DNA of 48,241 nt from CAYLYM01 sp964387645 (GTDB lineage: Bacteria; Calditrichota; Calditrichia; RBG-13-44-9): NCBI GenBank assembly GCA_964387645.1, contig CAYLYM010000014.1, forward strand, positions 1 to 48,241. The letters run 5' to 3'. Both the position numbers and the translations under genes were made by a program. The notes beneath the pieces are model-generated. The model was not told where the DNA came from. It did no database searches and saw only the letters and a program-made list of their open reading frames with translations. Of this stretch, positions 46,051 to 48,241 are shown one piece after another (the stretch's first letter is position 1; the number at the start of each line of letters is the position of its first letter).

Positions 46051-47067
46051 TTACTTTTTTATAATGAGCGACTGATTAATCAACAAACTTGTCTCAAGTT
46101 GAATTCTGGTTGGTTTCTCTGGAATCCCTTCTTCAATTTGCCGCGCTAATAATTCCATGGCTTTCCGGCCTAATTCCTGAGGAGACACATGTATAATAGT
46201 AAGAGTCGGAGAAAGCACTTTGGCAAATTCGGTATGCCCCAGAGCAATAACACCAATATCATCCGGGATGGTTAATCCGGCCTCTGCAATTGCTTCATAA
46301 GTGCCTTGGGCAATGCGATCGTTAGCAGCAAATACGACCTCGGGCAAATCTCCATGTTTTAAAATTTTCTTAAATCCCTGGTAACCCGAAGTACGATCAA
46401 AACCGCCTTCAATTATCCAATGCTGATTCACAGGTAAATCATATTTTCTTAACACACTCAAATAACCAGCCAAACGCTGCCGACCAATGGCACTTCGGGA
46501 GCTTCCAGCCAGATGGGCGATTCGTGTGTATCCCTGTTGTACGGCATATTCTACAATCCTGGTTGCTGCCGAACGATCATCTATTCCCACGCTACTAAAG
46601 CCCGAATTTTCTATTTCTCTGTCAAAAAAAACCAGTGGTACATTATTTTTTTTTATTTTTTCAAAAATAGAATTTTTTTGTGTTTCTTTTGAAACAGCTA
46701 CCAAAAGTCCTTCAACCCGAAGGGATAATAAATTTCGAATATTTTCTCTTTCAATATCAACGTTCTCTCTGGACACAGTCAAAATGATATGATAACCATG
46801 TCTTGTGGCTTCATCCATGATGCCATGAATTGCGAAAGAAAAAAATGAATTGGTAACATCAGGCACAACTACACCAATAGTTCCCGAGCGTCGTGTATGT
46901 AAACTAGTAGCTGTCATATTTGGAATATATCCAAGTTCTTCGGCCACCTGCCTGATGCGTTCTTTCATTCCCCGTGAAATATCAGGATGATCGCGCAGGG
47001 CTTTTGACACAGTTATTCTGGAAACATTTAAAATTTTAGCAATATCATTTTGTGTAATATGGGCCAT
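46051..47067 (-). CDS. LacI/GalR-family transcriptional regulator
   Basis: The 338-residue protein has the LacI helix-turn-helix at its start (TQNDIAKILNVSRITVSKAL, residues 5-24), the hinge with RSGTIGVVVPDVTNSFF, and a periplasmic-binding-protein-like effector domain to the end. Such regulators repress sugar genes until a sugar or its phosphate binds. Position among six sulfatase genes and the fucosidase indicates that it controls this glycan locus. No strong ribosome binding site precedes the ATG. Two CACGTG-centred palindromes lie 80-105 bp upstream and are the best candidate operators for self-control and perhaps for its neighbours. The inducer cannot be read from the sequence, though a released monosaccharide is the likely class. 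Confidence 0.92.
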   Translation of the reverse strand: MAHITQNDIAKILNVSRITVSKALRDHPDISRGMKERIRQVAEELGYIPNMTATSLHTRRSGTIGVVVPDVTNSFFSFAIHGIMDEATRHGYHIILTVSRENVDIERENIRNLLSLRVEGLLVAVSKETQKNSIFEKIKKNNVPLVFFDREIENSGFSSVGIDDRSAATRIVEYAVQQGYTRIAHLAGSSRSAIGRQRLAGYLSVLRKYDLPVNQHWIIEGGFDRTSGYQGFKKILKHGDLPEVVFAANDRIAQGTYEAIAEAGLTIPDDIGVIALGHTEFAKVLSPTLTIIHVSPQELGRKAMELLARQIEEGIPEKPTRIQLETSLLINQSLIIKK

Positions 47068-47148
47068 GAATTTTTCGATAAATAATTTACCTATGTAATA
47101 TTTTTACGATAGATCAGGAAGGATTTATATAGCTCCGCTACGTAACTT

Positions 47149-47169
47149 ACACGTGTGCTTTCACGTGAA
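47149..47169. promoter_or_regulatory. Paired CACGTG palindromes upstream of the LacI gene
   Basis: ACACGTGT (47149-47156) and TTCACGTGAA (47160-47169) are both perfect palindromes, with their CACGTG cores 12 bp apart. LacI-family operators are palindromes with a central CG. Position 80-105 bp upstream of the lacI-like start in AT-rich DNA suggests an autoregulatory operator. Confidence 0.5.
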
Positions 47170-47255
47170 CTTAATTATTAAAACAATAAATGTCAATATC
47201 AATTTTCGATAAATCGCAAAAATACAATAATTTTTAATACTCTAAATTTTTTATT

Positions 47256-48241
47256 TTATCTCACCTGATTGTTCGTCCCTAATAATTGATTCAAAGCATG
47301 GTTAGCAACTCTAACTACATATTTATTTTCCTGATCTTTCAACGCCTTTTTTAATAAAGGAATAGCCGATCGGGCTTTTTCACCTAATTCATCCAACACA
47401 ATAGCTGCATTTAAACGCACCCATTCTTCTTCACTCTGAAGTTCTTTTTCCAATACCGGAAGGGCCTCATCGACTTTTCCCATTTTACACAAAGCTTCAG
47501 CAGCGGCCACTCTTACTATTGGCGAAATATCTTTCAACAATTCTCTCACGTTTTCGATTTTCGAAATTGCTTTTTTACCCAGGTTCCCAAGACCAATTAA
47601 TCCCCAATACCGAATTGAGACATCTTCATCGTGAAGTGCAGCCAGTAATTCCTCCAGGTCTTTTAGCTCAGGTTTTCCTGCCATAATTGCTAACTTTTGT
47701 AACTTTTTCAAAAATTCAATCGAACCCGGTTTTTGAAGAATGGCATAACGGCTACCCATTTTCTTTTCCAACCGAACCAATTCCGGCTCTGGTATTAAAC
47801 CAAGATCCCTGGTCCTAATCATCCATTGCAGGTGAGCATCGCGCATTTTTTGCAATATTTGTTCATATTGGGGATTTCCTGCTAAATTATTGACTTCATA
47901 GGGATCGTTTTTCAGATCATACAATTCTTCTGGTGGTTTTTGTTTCGCTGTAAATAATGCGACAGCCCTTGGAAGTTTACCTTCTTTTTCTAAACGTCGA
48001 ATTTCCTTCATCACCGGTCCGCGCTCAGCGGATTGCATATATTGGTAATATGGTTTGAAGCAACGATAATTTCGAATATAGCGGTAACGTTTGTCCCTTA
48101 CCGAACGAATAGTATCGTAACGCTCATCCATGCGGTCGCGAATTCCGTAAACATATTTTCTTTCTGGTGGGAGATTGGGCCCAAGAAATGGACGGCCAGG
48201 CATATAGTCCGGGATGGGTAATCCCACCAGGTTTAACACAG
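47256..48241 (-). CDS. Sulfatase with C-terminal HEAT repeats, C-terminal part (cut by window edge)
   Basis: The frame is open through the right edge, so only 328 residues of the C-terminal end are seen. The first part, with GLPIPDYMPGRPFLGPNLPP, YDTIRSVRDKRYRYIRNY and PPEELYDLKNDPYEVNNLAG, is the C-terminal subdomain of an S1 sulfatase. The catalytic Cys motif must lie outside the window. From about residue 175 onward come at least four HEAT-like repeats: DEDVSIRYWGLIGLGNLGKK, ISPIVRVAAAEALCKMGKVD, SEEEWVRLNAAIVLDELGEK and QENKYVVRVANHALNQLLG. Such repeats usually bind proteins or surfaces. It lies 188 bp upstream of the LacI gene on the same strand and is the sixth sulfatase of the cluster. 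Confidence 0.88.
   Translation of the reverse strand, partial: VLNLVGLPIPDYMPGRPFLGPNLPPERKYVYGIRDRMDERYDTIRSVRDKRYRYIRNYRCFKPYYQYMQSAERGPVMKEIRRLEKEGKLPRAVALFTAKQKPPEELYDLKNDPYEVNNLAGNPQYEQILQKMRDAHLQWMIRTRDLGLIPEPELVRLEKKMGSRYAILQKPGSIEFLKKLQKLAIMAGKPELKDLEELLAALHDEDVSIRYWGLIGLGNLGKKAISKIENVRELLKDISPIVRVAAAEALCKMGKVDEALPVLEKELQSEEEWVRLNAAIVLDELGEKARSAIPLLKKALKDQENKYVVRVANHALNQLLGTNNQVR

Overview
The window is AT-rich bacterial DNA with dense genes, good Shine-Dalgarno sites (AGGAGG types) and AT-rich spacers. The short primary sigma factor (282 aa, no region 1.1) and the large set of Tat- or lipobox-bearing sulfatases suggest a member of the FCB superphylum. A Calditrichota/KSB1-like lineage is my guess rather than a mainstream Bacteroides, because no SusC/SusD pair is present; this placement is inference. 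No rRNA, tRNA, CRISPR array, insertion sequence or phage gene was seen.

Left part (1-15 kb). A truncated TetR regulator lies at the left edge next to a palindromic operator candidate. A minus-strand housekeeping run follows: patatin-like lipase, deoB, a small coiled-coil protein, a CapA-like protein, rpoD (with a clear intrinsic terminator) and larC. On the plus strand come a membrane-anchored GAF/SpoIIE-type phosphatase, a PAP2-family membrane phosphatase/transferase and a two-helix K+ channel with an RCK domain. A minus-strand pair, YfhO-like membrane protein and GT4 glycosyltransferase, is translationally coupled by an ATGA overlap.

Middle part (15-26.7 kb). Plus-strand sugar genes: a GH78-like alpha-L-rhamnosidase, nagB-nagA and a secreted purple-acid-phosphatase-like protein. 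Then a minus-strand UbiB kinase/phasin-like pair, a plus-strand secreted metallo-beta-lactamase-fold hydrolase, and about 1.1 kb without an intact gene.

Right part (26.7 kb to the end). Every gene is on the minus strand: SDR oxidoreductase, 73-aa membrane protein, SSS-type sodium:solute symporter, zinc alcohol dehydrogenase, sulfatase, a three-part arylsulfotransferase-like/helical/PhoD fusion, two sulfatases, a GH29 alpha-L-fucosidase, two more sulfatases, a LacI regulator and the C-terminal part of a sixth sulfatase fused to HEAT repeats. This looks like a locus for desulfating and taking apart a sulfated, fucose-containing glycan: exported sulfatases and the lipoprotein fucosidase expose monosaccharides, the symporter imports them, and the dehydrogenases begin oxidation under LacI control. 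The exact glycan cannot be read from sequence alone. The most unusual item is the sulfotransferase-like/PhoD fusion at 33597-36290. Several strong inverted repeats in the spacers look like operators.
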